NCBI RefSeq assembly: GCF_964340395.1
Contig: NC_135559.1
Location: 2,083,001 to 2,147,000, forward strand
DNA: 64,000 bases
From: Glandiceps talaboti
Lineage: Eukaryota; Hemichordata; Enteropneusta; Spengelidae
Direction: 5' to 3'
In this document: positions 63,101-64,000 of the stretch, in pieces
Layout of the letters: each line of letters begins with the position of its first letter
Position numbering within the stretch: the stretch's first letter is position 1
Position numbers and translations under genes: made by a program
Notes under the pieces: model-generated
What the model saw: only the letters and a program-made list of their open reading frames with translations
What the model was told of the DNA's origin: nothing
The model's database searches: none

Positions 63101-63602
63101 CAATGCATTCAAAATTACCATTACTTTCCTGATTTTCTGTGATATTACTGGCAATGGTATAATTTTGTTATTCTCCAATGTTTTTCTTCATTCAGCCAGA
63201 AAATACCCGTCTCAAGCAACTCATAGTGACAAAGGCCTCTTAGATCACTCATATTTTCCTTGGCTCAATGACAAAAAATATTGGGGAATAACACCTAAAT
63301 ATTTTATATGAAGACTATCCAGTTTCTTTACAGTAGATATAATAAAATTGAGAGTGGTTGCTTTTATCATCATTGGAGATGATTAACGGAGTATAGGGAT
63401 CTGTGTTGGCAGTGGTAATCATAACCCAGAAATAAGATGGACATCTTGTATGTTGCATTTGCTTATTACACAGGTATTCCTGGTGATAATCCCAATGCTG
63501 AAGACTTTCAAGGACCAGATGGCCCTCCAGGACCTCCAGGTCCCAAAGGTATCATGGGTCTACCAGGTCCTGTTGGACCACCAGGTCAATTTGGATTTAA
63601 GG
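9822..63602 (+). CDS. COL4A2-like: Type IV collagen alpha chain, alpha2-like, 5' part of gene (16 exons, 3' truncated by window)
   Basis: This gene encodes a basement-membrane collagen chain that is secreted, trimerises and assembles into networks through its N-terminal 7S region. Joined exons give residues 1-525: signal peptide (1-26), four-cysteine 7S start (C31, C35, C38, C40), Gly-X-Y from G42, and a further 7S cysteine C124. Eight or so interruptions of the repeat (138-142, 164-170, 225-226, 242-251, 357-361, 410-411, 451-455, 489-495) are typical of type IV and exclude fibrillar collagens. The C-terminal NC1 domain is beyond the window. Alpha2 class is suggested by [13 protein letters not shown] in exon 4 and by the [11 protein letters not shown] block followed by a long interruption in exons 8-9; this comes from remembered vertebrate chains, not an alignment. 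All exons are spliced by GT/AG and stay in frame. A full chain is usually about 1,700 residues, so roughly 30 percent is seen. Confidence 0.93.
11527..11574. repeat. Poly-C then poly-A tract
   Basis: C run directly followed by an A run of more than 20. Similar C/A or G runs lie at 5119-5138, 10987-11000, 29682-29694 and 52148-52164. Confidence 0.9.
15658..15735. repeat. Dispersed repeat, copy 1
   Basis: AACCCAAAGTTTAT and AATGCCTTTTATTTTC follow GAAATGATCTCCCAG. A clear relative in the same orientation is at 46770-46830. Confidence 0.65.
17982..18053. mobile_element. Family 1 element
   Basis: TAGTCTGGATGCC to GGAACTAGACTA. Flanks share TCCAAAA on both sides, an imperfect target duplication. 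Confidence 0.8.
18206..18480. repeat. About 97-bp tandem repeat, three copies
   Basis: Units begin with GTCAGTGACATGAA-like sequence near 18206, 18304 and 18400 and include TTAAAACAATGCCTGGTTAA. Diverged copies recur at 19400-19480 and 19550-19620. Confidence 0.8.
18745..18996. repeat. 36-bp minisatellite, seven copies, in an inverted-repeat frame
   Basis: Units start with CTCCCATGGAGTACG at 18745, 18781, 18817, 18853, 18889, 18925 and 18961. Each unit holds a near-palindrome around GTACGTCGTAGTAC. The array is bounded by inverted sequences: GACAGGGAACATATTCC at 18704-18720 and GGAATTCGTTCCCTGTC at 18986-19002, plus CTAGACTA further out on both sides. As 36 is a multiple of 3, several frames on both strands are open through the array. 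Confidence 0.85.
19620..20050. repeat. Probable decayed interspersed repeat
   Basis: GC-richer block with AGTATACCCT repeated at 19728 and 19960, opening with GGGGGAGGGTGTAACTCC and closing with GGGAATTGCCCCCTCC in rough inverted orientation. No coding sequence. Confidence 0.45.
20530..20722. repeat. GTGTA pentanucleotide satellite followed by (GT)n
   Basis: Two tracts of (TGTAG)n, each preceded by TCCCACAGTAGAAGTGTAG (20532 and 20651), then (GT)n at about 20690-20720. The duplicated prefix shows that a 120-bp segment was copied. Confidence 0.9.
21223..21480. repeat. 131-bp tandem duplication
   Basis: Two copies starting GTGACTGCCACGTCTGTAGT at about 21226 and 21357, each with AGCAAAGATGAA and GATATATCAGA, moderately diverged. 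Confidence 0.82.
23602..23642. repeat. 13-14-bp repeat, three copies
   Basis: AGAGATTTTAGAC repeated three times. Confidence 0.85.
24085..24206. repeat. About 30-bp repeat, three copies
   Basis: TATAGTATAGTATTCAATTA followed by AACTTTC, three copies, the middle one slightly longer. Confidence 0.82.
25292..25453. mobile_element. Two family 1 copies in inverted orientation
   Basis: Full copy at 25292-25372 (TAGTCTAGTTCC to GGCATCCAGACTA) followed by a reverse copy at 25397-25453 (GTCTGGATGC to GGGACTAGAC). Just upstream, 25254-25299 repeats ATGGATAGCACTAGTCTAG twice. Confidence 0.8.
28400..28975. repeat. 66-bp tandem repeat, about nine copies
   Basis: Units carry GTGTACATTTCACTTTTGTA, AAGTTACTATATACAGGA and ACCTGGAACCCATTC. 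The period is exactly 66 (28434, 28500) and one copy near 28565 lacks about 18 bp. Copies differ by few bases, so the array is young. Confidence 0.9.
29956..30044. mobile_element. Family 1 element
   Basis: TAGCTGGATGC to GGAACTAGACTA, with the internal GGTCTCTAACTAAACCAC motif. No target duplication found. Confidence 0.8.
32462..32499. repeat. (GT)n microsatellite
   Basis: Perfect GT tract with one interruption. Confidence 0.95.
33093..33440. repeat. Degenerate tandem repeat with AAGT(A/C)ATTGATTGGTTAAT
   Basis: About five units of 60-90 bp, each with an AAGTnnTTGATTGGTTAAT box followed by AACAGATGATGTCATTCACC-like sequence. Copies are strongly diverged. Confidence 0.75.
33505..33584. mobile_element. 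Family 2 miniature element with TA target site
   Basis: 80 bp, ends GCCCAGAGACTTGG and CAAAGTCTCTGGGC, flanked by TA at 33503-33504 and 33585-33586. TA duplication plus short inverted ends points to the Tc1/mariner type. Confidence 0.82.
33664..33761. mobile_element. Family 2 miniature element with TA target site
   Basis: 98 bp, ends ACCCAGAGACTTGG and CCAATCTCTGGGC, flanked by TA on both sides. Shares the inner CCAGAACAAA..CCAGTATGCT part with the copy at 33505. Confidence 0.82.
34785..34918. repeat. 46-bp tandem repeat, about three copies
   Basis: Units start AGAATCCCTGGGAATATTGA at 34785, 34831 and 34877, nearly identical. Confidence 0.9.
35308..35499. repeat. Family 2 compound array
   Basis: Three head-to-tail left ends (CCCAGAGAACTTGGCTATC, CCCCAGACACTTGGCTATC, CCCTGGAGACTTGGCTG) followed by right ends CCAAGTCTCTGGGG and CCAAGTCTCTGGGTGATA. 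The pieces are spaced 40-60 bp. Confidence 0.78.
36711..36799. repeat. 48-bp tandem duplication
   Basis: GCTACAGAATGGCAGGTTTA and following bases are present at 36711 and 36759. Confidence 0.85.
37850..37968. repeat. Poly-G tract followed by a 27-29-bp repeat
   Basis: G run at 37850-37866, then four copies of GACCATACCCTGGG, three of them followed by ATGGTTGTGTTGT. One copy has an extra AT. Confidence 0.88.
38250..38370. repeat. Dispersed repeat related to 41727-41852
   Basis: Shared order of motifs: GCCAGGG, CAGGAACCTG / CAGGTTCCCA, GAGCCATAA, TTGACCAACTTT / GGACCAACTTT, and ATCTAC. The second copy is about 125 bp and more diverged. Confidence 0.55.
38838..39026. mobile_element. 189-bp miniature element with perfect 11-bp inverted ends
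   Basis: Ends GTGCCCTCTAA and TTAGAGGGCAC; next to them CAGTCAAATTTTGGTG and ACCAAATTGAC extend the inverted repeat imperfectly. A related end, GACTTAGAGGGCACACTG, is at 73-90, so the element is repeated in the genome. Confidence 0.75.
40187..40254. mobile_element. Family 1 element with 8-bp target duplication
   Basis: Starts with G then TAGTCTAGTTCC and ends GGCATCCACACTG. The direct repeat GGGAAAGT flanks it at 40179-40186 and 40255-40262. Confidence 0.85.
40722..40789. mobile_element. Family 1 element with 8-bp target duplication
   Basis: Starts TAGTCTAGTTCC and ends GGCATCCAGAGCAG. The direct repeat ATACACAG flanks it at 40714-40721 and 40790-40797. It lies only 0.5 kb from the copy at 40187. 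Confidence 0.85.
42439..42561. mobile_element. Family 1 element, internally duplicated, with 8-bp target duplication
   Basis: Opposite orientation: TAGTCTGGATGCC at left and GGAACTAGACTA at right. The right half (GGGTAACGATACTGTATAGG and the end) is present twice in tandem. The direct repeat AGGATACT flanks it at 42431-42438 and 42562-42569. Confidence 0.85.
43319..43498 (+). mobile_element. Penelope-like terminal fragment carrying the hammerhead, flanked by (TA)n
   Basis: About 140 bp of unique sequence between a TA tract on the left (43319-43336) and a longer one on the right (43474-43497). After the ribozyme comes a GC-balanced stretch, then ACTCACCGAGTT (43463-43474), which resembles ACTCCGAGTT of the ribozyme 93 bp upstream and may be the remnant of a second, decayed copy. 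No reverse transcriptase or GIY-YIG endonuclease sequence is nearby, so this is a 5'-truncated or non-autonomous copy. Family name rests on memory of similar invertebrate sequences. Confidence 0.7.
43343..43387 (+). ncRNA. Type I hammerhead ribozyme of Penelope-like type
   Basis: All core parts are present in order. Stem I 5' strand G-A-GTGT (43343-43348); core CTGATGA (43349-43355); stem II CGCA/TGCG with loop ATA (43357-43367), with a T-T mismatch next to the core; core GAAA (43369-43372); three-bp stem III ACT/AGT closed by loop CCG (43372-43380); cleavage triplet GTT with predicted cut after 43381; stem I 3' strand ACACCC (43382-43387), with one A-C mismatch. The very short stem III and the sequence around GAAACTCCGAGTT are what is known for minimal hammerheads in Penelope-like elements of animals. 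It would self-cleave in transcripts of the collagen intron. Confidence 0.85.
43675..43765. mobile_element. Family 3 miniature inverted-repeat element with 8-bp target duplication
   Basis: About 91 bp with ends TAGACTGTAAG and CTTACAGACTA (one mismatch) and an inner pair CCCTCACC / TGTGAGGG. The 8-bp direct repeat GACGTAAA flanks it at 43667-43674 and 43766-43773. This is the signature of hAT-type non-autonomous elements. Confidence 0.85.
44020..44105. mobile_element. Family 2 element, diverged
   Basis: Ends GCCCAAAGACTTGG and CCAAGTCTCTCTAGGC. TA flank on the left only. It lies 300 bp upstream of collagen exon 2. Confidence 0.75.
44415..44477 (+). CDS. COL4A2-like: Collagen IV exon 2: cysteine cluster of the 7S domain (residues 27-47)
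   Basis: Twenty-one codons between TTCCCCAG and GTGAGT, phase 0 on both sides, encode [20 protein letters not shown] plus R. The pattern C-x3-C-x2-C-x-C followed by the first Gly-X-Y triplets is the hallmark of the collagen IV N-terminus; these cysteines cross-link four trimers in the 7S tetramer. The first spacing is x3, where human alpha1 and alpha2 have x4 by memory. It is the first exon after a 34.5-kb intron and the next exon is 10.3 kb away, so it is easily missed by gene finders. Confidence 0.92.
46770..46830. repeat. Dispersed repeat, copy 2
   Basis: GTGAAATGACTCTCCAGAAC, CCAAAGTTTATAAAATGCC and TTTATTTCCTGG match the copy at 15658. Confidence 0.65.
46950..47229. repeat. Family 2 left-end array, about five copies
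   Basis: About five head-to-tail units with AGCC(T/C)AGAGACTTGGC, GACTTGACATACTGGCTTGA and CAGTA, closed by one right end CCAAGTCCATGGGCTA. Single or half copies also occur at 24820-24870, 50459-50490, 50520-50535, 50566-50620 and 52256-52275. Confidence 0.78.
50100..50770. repeat. Degenerate repeat block in intron 2
   Basis: Repeated pieces GGATAGTGTTGATTCCA, CCATGGAATA and ACAGACCATCTGGA occur at irregular spacing. The reverse frames happen to stay open for up to 124 codons; this is not a gene. Confidence 0.65.
51955..52010. repeat. Family 1 partial copy
   Basis: CACTAGTCTAGTTCCTATAC to TTTACACCTCCA only; the other end is missing. Other half-copies lie at 18621-18690, 24870-24882, 27930-27967, 45612-45634 and 51819-51842. 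Confidence 0.75.
53402..53510. mobile_element. Family 3-related element A in a three-element cluster
   Basis: Ends TAGTCAAGGTACACCATGACG and TATCTTTAACAGTCTA; the inner block GGAGGCCGGTGAGGGC is family 3 in reverse orientation. Bounded by TTGAACACT and CTAAACACT. Confidence 0.7.
53520..53614. mobile_element. Family 3-related element B in the cluster
   Basis: 95 bp, ends TAGTCTGTAAGATA and TATCTTACAGACTA (perfect 14-bp inverted repeat). Bounded by CTAAACACT and CTGAACACT. Interior differs from element A and from the other copies. Confidence 0.8.
53623..53704. mobile_element. Family 1 element C in the cluster
   Basis: Starts TAGTCTAGTTCCTATA, contains CTCGTGGTTTAGTTAGAAACC and ends GGCATCCAGACTA, the family 1 pattern. 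It follows element B directly. Confidence 0.85.
54058..54310. repeat. (ATGT)n/(GT)n microsatellite
   Basis: Mixed GTAT and GT tracts over about 250 bp, 430 bp upstream of exon 3. All frames look open because both units avoid stops. Confidence 0.95.
54741..54875 (+). CDS. COL4A2-like: Collagen IV exon 3 (residues 48-92), uninterrupted Gly-X-Y
   Basis: Forty-five codons, 15 perfect triplets starting [16 protein letters not shown] and ending GERGPVGEK, phase 0, between TTCATAG and GTCAGT. Length 135 is a multiple of 9, usual for collagen helix exons. Part of the 7S triple helix. Confidence 0.96.
54876..55588 (+). other. Intron 3
   Basis: 713 bp, GTCAGT to ATTGCAG. Carries a family 3 element at 54917-55008, about 40 bp downstream of the donor. 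The rest is ordinary AT-rich sequence. Confidence 0.9.
54917..55008. mobile_element. Family 3 element in collagen intron 3
   Basis: 92 bp, ends TAGACTGTAAGATAC and TTACAGACTA, with the same inner block CCCTCACCGGCCTCCTC and TGTGAGGGC as the copy at 43675. No clean target duplication. The second copy defines the family boundaries. Confidence 0.85.
55589..55696 (+). CDS. COL4A2-like: Collagen IV exon 4 (residues 93-128) with the 7S helix cysteine
   Basis: Thirty-six codons, 12 perfect triplets from [13 protein letters not shown] to GLDGCKGGK, phase 0, ATTGCAG to GTCAGT. C124 sits where vertebrate chains carry a conserved 7S cysteine next to an N-glycosylation sequon (GCNGT). Here the sequence is GCKGGK, so the cysteine is kept and the sequon is absent. 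GLDGC and the following GDSG resemble alpha2 chains. Confidence 0.96.
55697..56331 (+). other. Intron 4
   Basis: 635 bp, GTCAGT to TATCACAG. Mostly occupied by a 258-bp hAT-like miniature element (55953-56210). Confidence 0.9.
55953..56210. mobile_element. 258-bp hAT-like miniature element in collagen intron 4
   Basis: Left end CAGGTAGGGATGAACAAATC and right end GGATTTGTTCACCCCTG form imperfect inverted repeats; further in, GGTGGTCCCCGGACCC faces GACCCAGGACCAG. CAGGGGTG-type ends are common in hAT elements. No 8-bp target duplication is seen, so the edges are provisional. Confidence 0.72.
56332..56391 (+). CDS. COL4A2-like: Collagen IV exon 5 (residues 129-148), first interruption
   Basis: Twenty codons [20 protein letters not shown], phase 0, TCACAG to GTAAGT. 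The acidic insert DENSV (138-142) breaks the Gly-X-Y register. Interruptions of this kind give type IV collagen its flexibility. Confidence 0.94.
56392..56681 (+). other. Intron 5
   Basis: 290 bp, GTAAGT to TTTCAG. AT-rich, with a small TAATTCATAA-type direct repeat at about 56627-56658. Nothing else seen. Confidence 0.9.
56682..56792 (+). CDS. COL4A2-like: Collagen IV exon 6 (residues 149-185), interruption MDPMLMK
   Basis: Thirty-seven codons, [15 protein letters not shown], then the seven-residue interruption MDPMLMK (164-170), then [15 protein letters not shown]. Phase 0, TTTCAG to GTAAGT. The GMKG...M-L-x-KG arrangement resembles a methionine/leucine-rich interruption that I recall in alpha1-class chains, which is the main evidence against a pure alpha2 assignment. 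Confidence 0.95.
56793..57427 (+). other. Intron 6
   Basis: 635 bp, GTAAGT to TGTACAG. Two thirds of it is a 25-bp minisatellite (56842-57265), listed separately. Confidence 0.9.
56842..57265 (+). repeat. 25-bp minisatellite in collagen intron 6, 17 copies
   Basis: Unit GGGAAGGGAATACTAGGACG plus ATCCT, 424 bp or 17 copies, beginning 50 bp after the exon 6 donor. Two main variants differ at ACTAGGAC/ACTCAGAC. It is purine-rich on the plus strand. Confidence 0.92.
57428..57490 (+). CDS. COL4A2-like: Collagen IV exon 7 (residues 186-206)
   Basis: Twenty-one codons, seven perfect triplets [20 protein letters not shown] plus L, phase 0, TGTACAG to GTATGT. Confidence 0.95.
57491..58037 (+). other. 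Intron 7
   Basis: 547 bp, GTATGT to AATTCAG. Includes an imperfect tandem duplication of about 44 bp at 57797-57872 (two copies of GTCGTATCTGCTGTACAGTA). Otherwise plain AT-rich sequence. Confidence 0.88.
58038..58115 (+). CDS. COL4A2-like: Collagen IV exon 8 (residues 207-232)
   Basis: Twenty-six codons [15 protein letters not shown] then [11 protein letters not shown], phase 0, AATTCAG to GTAAGT. The two-residue interruption FI (225-226) in GVGFIGDKG matches the arrangement GLGFYG that I recall in alpha2 chains. Confidence 0.95.
58116..58416 (+). other. Intron 8
   Basis: 301 bp, GTAAGT to CGTTATAG. The frame stays open for 77 codons past the donor, which is chance. No other feature seen. 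Confidence 0.88.
58417..58509 (+). CDS. COL4A2-like: Collagen IV exon 9 (residues 233-263) with long interruption
   Basis: Thirty-one codons GEPGPAGPS, then the interruption [10 protein letters not shown] (242-251), then [12 protein letters not shown]. Phase 0, TTATAG to GTATGT. A long non-collagenous insert at this place after the GVGFIG block is the best alpha2-class signal. Confidence 0.94.
58510..59383 (+). other. Intron 9
   Basis: 874 bp, GTATGT to TTTACAG. At 59111-59144 lies GAGGAAACCAGAGTACCCGG and continuation, which resembles a segment I remember as widely repeated in invertebrate genomes. The surrounding 58620-59230 is less AT-rich than other introns and may be a decayed interspersed repeat. 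Confidence 0.7.
59384..59437 (+). CDS. COL4A2-like: Collagen IV exon 10 (residues 264-281)
   Basis: Eighteen codons, six perfect triplets [18 protein letters not shown] (54 bp, the classic collagen exon size), phase 0, TTTACAG to GTAAGT. Confidence 0.94.
59438..60155 (+). other. Intron 10
   Basis: 718 bp, GTAAGT to TACTTAG. Contains three imperfect copies of a unit holding GTGGACCAGCTGCACAG (about 59660-59905), spaced roughly 100-160 bp. Confidence 0.88.
60156..60218 (+). CDS. COL4A2-like: Collagen IV exon 11 (residues 282-302)
   Basis: Twenty-one codons, seven perfect triplets [18 protein letters not shown] then GAR, phase 0, TACTTAG to GTAAGT. Confidence 0.95.
60219..60567 (+). other. Intron 11
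   Basis: 349 bp, GTAAGT to CCCTGCAG. AT-rich, no further feature seen. Confidence 0.9.
60568..60666 (+). CDS. COL4A2-like: Collagen IV exon 12 (residues 303-335)
   Basis: Thirty-three codons, eleven perfect triplets beginning [16 protein letters not shown] and ending GLAGEMGFK, phase 0, CCTGCAG to GTATAC. The donor GTATAC is the weakest of the set. Confidence 0.95.
60667..61305 (+). other. Intron 12
   Basis: 639 bp, GTATAC to GTTTCAG. A poly-G run at 60935-60947; otherwise AT-rich with no feature seen. Confidence 0.9.
61306..61371 (+). CDS. COL4A2-like: Collagen IV exon 13 (residues 336-357)
   Basis: Twenty-two codons [18 protein letters not shown] then GDSE, phase 0, TTTCAG to GTAAGC. The terminal E joins EV of exon 14 to make an interruption EEV plus GL (357-361). 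Confidence 0.95.
61372..62288 (+). other. Intron 13, last phase-0 intron
   Basis: 917 bp, GTAAGC to CACTATAG. Around 61740-62135 lies a pair of inverted segments (GCTCAATAAATGAAC near 61779 and the reverse motif GTTCATTTATTGAG near 62118), about 370 bp apart, suggesting a decayed inverted-repeat element. Confidence 0.7.
62289..62487 (+). CDS. COL4A2-like: Collagen IV exon 14 (residues 358-423 plus first base of a Gly codon)
   Basis: 199 bp, CTATAG to CCAG|GTAAAT. Begins [14 protein letters not shown] and ends GEKGDQGMP, followed by the first G of the next glycine codon. Contains the two-residue interruption GI (410-411). It is the longest exon in the window and the first to end in phase 1, so the gene switches from whole-codon to split-glycine exons here. 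Confidence 0.95.
62488..62656 (+). other. Intron 14, phase 1
   Basis: 169 bp, GTAAAT to CTACATAG, the shortest intron of the gene. No feature inside. Confidence 0.92.
62657..62833 (+). CDS. COL4A2-like: Collagen IV exon 15 (residues 424-482)
   Basis: 177 bp, begins with GC that completes the split glycine, then [18 protein letters not shown], an alanine/valine-rich interruption within GALAVSVAG (451-455), and ends GEEGPMGPP plus G before GTAAGA. Phase 1 on both sides. Confidence 0.95.
62834..63473 (+). other. Intron 15, phase 1
   Basis: 640 bp, GTAAGA to TTACACAG. AT-rich, no feature recognised. Confidence 0.9.
63474..63602 (+). CDS. COL4A2-like: Collagen IV exon 16 (residues 483-525), last exon in window
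   Basis: 129 bp, GT completes the split glycine, then IPGDN, the acidic interruption PNAEDFQ (489-495), and [16 protein letters not shown] through GQFGFK plus G before GTAAGC. Phase 1 on both sides. The helix clearly continues past the window. Confidence 0.95.
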
Positions 63603-63618
63603 GTAAGCTAAGTGTTCA

Positions 63619-63661
<43 letters not shown>

Positions 63662-64000
63662 GTCTTGTCAGTGTGTTTGTTTGTTTGTGAATACATGTGT
63701 GTGTGCATGTCTATCTGACCATCCGTCTGTTTGTTTGTTTGTTTGTGTTTGTATCAGTGTCTCTGTGTCTGAGTGTCTGTCTTGTATGTCTGTCTGTGTG
63801 AGATGTAGTAAAACTTATACTGCTTTAAAGTTTGCTTGAGTACAAATCTTGTATATACAGCTATGTGTGTGTTAAATCAAGGGTCATGACCAGCCTTCAA
63901 AAGGAAATATGTCATTGAGCATAGAGCGTCTACCTCTATTGTTGTACAACATTTGTACTGTGCAGCACGTCTTATCATTTGTTATCACATAAATACATAC
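63603..64000 (+). other. Start of intron 16, with TCTG/TTTG microsatellite
   Basis: GTAAGC donor, then (TCTG)n at about 63619-63661 and degenerate TTTG/TGTC repeats to about 63800. No exon is seen before the window end. Confidence 0.88.

Noticed and set aside
1-64000. tRNA genes, rRNA, CRISPR arrays
   Set aside because: No B-box with matching A-box, no rRNA-like sequence, and the tandem repeats lack the repeat-spacer pattern.

Overview
The window is eukaryotic and almost certainly from an invertebrate animal: AT-rich, intron-dominated DNA full of short non-autonomous transposons, minisatellites and microsatellites. There are no operons, ribosome binding sites or long uninterrupted ORFs. The species cannot be fixed from sequence alone. 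The mix of head-to-head type IV collagen genes, tiny inverted-repeat elements and a Penelope-type hammerhead ribozyme fits a marine invertebrate such as a non-vertebrate deuterostome or a mollusc, but that is inference.

One gene dominates. Sixteen exons on the + strand (9822-63602) encode the first 525 residues of a type IV collagen alpha chain. They give a signal peptide, the cysteine-rich 7S start, and the first part of an interrupted Gly-X-Y triple helix. All junctions carry GT/AG and join in frame. The first 13 introns are phase 0; from exon 14 on, introns split a glycine codon after its first base. The chain looks alpha2-class (COL4A2-like), and the gene runs off the right edge.

In the opposite direction, 7398-7481 (-) is a short exon that encodes only a start and a hydrophobic signal peptide, then a strong phase-0 donor. 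Its start codon lies 2.34 kb from that of the + strand gene. This is the head-to-head layout known for COL4A1/COL4A2, so I read it as exon 1 of the alpha1-class partner, with 7482-9821 as a shared bidirectional promoter. The rest of the partner would lie left of the window.

Layout: 1-7397, probable intron 1 of the partner; 7482-9821, promoter region; 9900-44414, a 34.5-kb intron 1 of the collagen gene, rich in repeats; 44478-54740, intron 2; 54741-63602, fourteen exons with introns of 0.17-2.2 kb; 63603-64000, start of the next intron.

The repeats form recognisable families. Family 1 is about 70-90 bp, has ends like TAGTCTRG, and three copies have exact 8-bp target duplications. Family 2 is about 80-100 bp, has ends GCCCAGAGACTTGG, and is flanked by TA. 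Family 3 is about 92 bp, has ends TAGWCTGTAAG, and one copy has an 8-bp duplication. The most striking item is a complete type I hammerhead self-cleaving ribozyme at 43343-43387 inside a small TA-flanked Penelope-like fragment.
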